Positions 61,886 through 64,000 of a stretch of DNA of 64,000 nucleotides are shown piece by piece. Made by a program: the position numbers and the translations under genes. The stretch is from Shewanella sp. Arc9-LZ. GTDB lineage: Bacteria > Pseudomonadota > Gammaproteobacteria > Enterobacterales > Shewanellaceae. The stretch is from NCBI RefSeq assembly GCF_010092445.1, contig NZ_CP048031.1, forward strand, positions 2,232,001 to 2,296,000. Reading direction: 5' to 3'. Every line of letters starts with the position of its first letter. Positions within the stretch are counted from its first letter, which is position 1. Under the pieces are notes generated by a model. It did not search any database. It was not told where the DNA came from and saw only the letters and a list, made by a program, of their open reading frames with translations.

Positions 61886-63355
61886 ATGGGCAAATCAATT
61901 GGAGCCAAGGCTTGCGACTTCGTACTTTTCGGTACAAAAGGCGATTTAGCTAGGCGTAAATTATTACCTTCTCTATATCAGCTAGATAAAGCAGAATTAC
62001 TTGATAAAGAAACCAAGGTAATCGGTGTAGCAAAAGACGCATTCACTCAAGAAGAGTTTATCGCCCTCGTTACTAAAGCACTAAATACATTTGTTAAAGA
62101 CGAACTTTGCCCAACAACGTTAGCGCGCTTCCTCAGTCGTTGTCATTATATCGGTACTAATTTTACAGATCCTGAAGGCTACAGTGCCTTCCACGATTTA
62201 CTTGAACCAAGTAAACGCGTCATGGTGAACTACTTCGCGACACCTCCTTCGATTTTCGGTGCCATCTGCCGTTGTTTACATGCACAAGACCTTATTCAAT
62301 CTGATACCCGTGTTGTGCTGGAAAAGCCAATTGGTACCGATTTAGAATCATCGCATGTGATTAATGACCAAGTTGCCGAGTTCTTTAATGAGAACCAGGT
62401 TTACCGCATAGACCATTACTTAGGTAAAGAAACAGTACAAAACTTGATTGCTTTGCGTTTTGCTAACTCATTGTTTGCCTCTAAGTGGGATAATCGCACG
62501 ATTGATCATGTCCAGATTACTGTAGCTGAAGAAGTGGGTATTGAAGGGCGCTGGGGCTACTTTGATGGCGCAGGCCAAATGCGTGACATGATCCAAAACC
62601 ATTTACTACAAGTGTTAACTTTGGTTGCGATGGATCCTCCAGTCAATTTAGACGCTGACAGTATTCGTGATGAAAAAGTAAAAGTACTCAAGTCACTGCG
62701 TCCAATTAACCAAGACAATGTGTATGAAAATACCGTTCGTGGTCAATACAGTGCGGGTTTCTTAAAAGGCTCGCCTGTTCCTGGTTATCTCGAAGAAGAA
62801 GATGCCAATACACAATCAAACACCGAAACCTTTGTGGCACTTCGTGTTGATATTGATAATTGGCGTTGGGCTGGTGTGCCATTCTATTTACGTAGTGGCA
62901 AGCGTATGCCGTTCAAGAGCAGTGAAATTGTGGTGTATTTTAAAAACCCACCGCATAACTTGTACCGAGCAAGCTTACGTAATCTGCCACCAAACAAATT
63001 GACCATCCGCTTACAACCTCATGAAGGGGTTGAAATTCAGATGATGAACAAAGTTCCTGGTCTTGAGCAAAAGCAACGTCTACAAACGACCAAGCTTGAT
63101 TTAAGTTTCAGTGACACTTTTAAAAACGAACGTATTGCAGATGCATATGAACGTTTGTTATTAGAAGCGATGCTTGGTAATCAAGCGCTGTTTGTGCGTC
63201 GTGATGAAGTTGAGCAAGCGTGGAAATGGGTCGATGGCATCATTCAGTCTTGGGAACAAAGTGGCGAAAGGCCTAAGCCTTATCCTTGTGGAACATGGGG
63301 ACCTGTGGCATCGGTTGCATTGATAACCAAAGATGGTCGTTCTTGGGACGAGTAG
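61886..63355 (+). CDS. zwf: Glucose-6-phosphate 1-dehydrogenase
   Basis: This 489-residue enzyme oxidises glucose-6-phosphate to 6-phosphogluconolactone with NADP+, the entry to the pentose phosphate and Entner-Doudoroff routes. CDFVLFGTKGDLARRKLLPS carries the nucleotide loop; the active-site signature is RIDHYLGKETVQN, and RWEGVPFYLRSGK-like WRWAGVPFYLRSGKRM follows. I choose the ATG at 61886, with AGGAG about ten bases upstream; the longer frame to 61769 runs over the HexR site. It is followed by pgl after 9 bp. Confidence 0.96.
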   Translation: MGKSIGAKACDFVLFGTKGDLARRKLLPSLYQLDKAELLDKETKVIGVAKDAFTQEEFIALVTKALNTFVKDELCPTTLARFLSRCHYIGTNFTDPEGYSAFHDLLEPSKRVMVNYFATPPSIFGAICRCLHAQDLIQSDTRVVLEKPIGTDLESSHVINDQVAEFFNENQVYRIDHYLGKETVQNLIALRFANSLFASKWDNRTIDHVQITVAEEVGIEGRWGYFDGAGQMRDMIQNHLLQVLTLVAMDPPVNLDADSIRDEKVKVLKSLRPINQDNVYENTVRGQYSAGFLKGSPVPGYLEEEDANTQSNTETFVALRVDIDNWRWAGVPFYLRSGKRMPFKSSEIVVYFKNPPHNLYRASLRNLPPNKLTIRLQPHEGVEIQMMNKVPGLEQKQRLQTTKLDLSFSDTFKNERIADAYERLLLEAMLGNQALFVRRDEVEQAWKWVDGIIQSWEQSGERPKPYPCGTWGPVASVALITKDGRSWDE

Positions 63356-63364
63356 GGAGCTTAC

Positions 63365-64000
63365 ATGATTAAAGATACTGTATTTAAATCGTTCGACACT
63401 CCAGCTGATTTAGAAGCTAAATTAGCCGACAAAATTGCGAAGCAATTACAAGATGCTGTCGACACTCGTGGCAAAGCCAGCTTAGTGGTATCGGGTGGTT
63501 CAACACCGTTGAAATTATTTGAGCTATTAAGCCATAAACTCGTCGACTGGAGTGATGTTTATATCACTTTGGCTGATGAACGTTGGGTTGGCACTGATGA
63601 AAAAGATTCAAATGAAAGGTTGGTTCGCGAGCATTTATTGCAAAACCGCGCTGCCAGTGGAAAGTTTCGTGGTTTAAAAAATATGTTCGCAACCCCTGAA
63701 GCCGGTTGCGATATGACCAGCGAATCATTGGCTAATTTCCCGCGTCCTTTTGATGTGGTGATATTGGGGATGGGTACTGATGGGCATACTTGTTCGTGGT
63801 TCCCTTGCAGCGCAGAACTTGATAATGCATTAACCACTAAAGCTTTGTGTGTTGCGGTCAATCCGACTACGGCTCCACATGCACGTATCACTTTGTCTAA
63901 AGATGCCATTTTAAATAGTCGTCAGATTTATTTGCATCTTGTCGGAGAACCAAAATTAACTGTTTATCATCAGGCTCTTGAGAATGATGATGTTACCCAA
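63365..64000 (+). CDS. pgl: 6-phosphogluconolactonase, 3' end cut by the window
   Basis: The first 212 residues are visible and match the sugar-isomerase-like 6-phosphogluconolactonase family (DevB/SOL type). VSGGSTPLKLFELLS and ITLADERWVG are the phosphate-binding and active-site segments, and VILGMGTDGHTCSWFP the later one. It hydrolyses the product of Zwf to 6-phosphogluconate. It starts 9 bp after zwf, with GGGAGC upstream, so the two form an operon, probably continuing into edd beyond the window. Confidence 0.93.
   Translation, partial: MIKDTVFKSFDTPADLEAKLADKIAKQLQDAVDTRGKASLVVSGGSTPLKLFELLSHKLVDWSDVYITLADERWVGTDEKDSNERLVREHLLQNRAASGKFRGLKNMFATPEAGCDMTSESLANFPRPFDVVILGMGTDGHTCSWFPCSAELDNALTTKALCVAVNPTTAPHARITLSKDAILNSRQIYLHLVGEPKLTVYHQALENDDVTQ

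Overview
The window looks like chromosomal DNA of a marine gammaproteobacterium, most likely a Shewanella. The signs are the gene orders gcvR-bcp / dapA-bamC and pykA / hexR / zwf-pgl, the acnD-prpF type of methylcitrate cluster with a GntR regulator, lldEFG, a rhombosortase, a TetR regulator next to a FadE-type dehydrogenase, and HexR-like and PsrA-like operator sequences. The assignment rests on recalled gene order and protein families; no search was run.

Layout. 1-2.7 kb: a citrulline/arginine-type hydrolase (ctlX) and an ornithine cyclodeaminase homologue, transcribed left, facing an Lrp/AsnC regulator across a perfect palindrome. 2.8-4.8 kb: a RegB/RegA-type redox two-component system. 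4.8-9.9 kb: an accessory island with a lipoprotein, a DUF4440 protein and a group II intron, bounded by inverted copies of a roughly 300-350 bp multi-hairpin repeat. 10.1-13.6 kb: a divergent SelO pseudokinase and a SatD-DUF3307 pair preceded by four 18-bp palindromes. 14.2-16.9 kb: the lldEFG lactate oxidation genes. 17.2-25.2 kb: a LysR regulator and the propionate (2-methylcitrate) cluster prpR-prpB-prpC-acnD-prpF. 25.7-36.1 kb: a cation/proton antiporter with a coiled-coil tail, bcp, gcvR, dapA, bamC and a two-gene RND efflux system. 36.3-47 kb: a thioesterase, fadE, a class II amidotransferase, a DUF3108 protein, an alkyltransferase-like protein, a HlyIII protein, an unknown membrane protein, rhombosortase, queC, queE and a cysteine synthase-like protein. 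47.3-47.7 kb: three nearly identical tRNA-Tyr genes. 47.8-53.4 kb: small conserved proteins, a GGDEF/EAL protein, ychJ and smrA. 53.6-64 kb: an M2 dipeptidase, psrA with a second FadE-like gene, pykA, hexR, zwf and the 5' part of pgl.

How the parts work together. The core is carbon catabolism: lactate (lldEFG), propionate (prp), fatty acids (two FadE-type dehydrogenases, a PaaI thioesterase, PsrA) and glucose-6-phosphate (zwf-pgl, pykA, HexR). Several regulators have recognisable candidate operators here: TTGTCGACAA for the GntR-type PrpR, AAAC-N4-GTTT for PsrA at both its own gene and the distant fadE, and TGTAATwwwATTACA-like sites for HexR at hexR, zwf and pykA. queC and queE lie close together and both make the queuosine precursor.

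The two most unusual signals are the multi-hairpin repeat, whose copies keep their stems through paired base changes, and the SatD-DUF3307 module with its symmetric set of four operators. I found no CRISPR array, prophage or complete insertion sequence.
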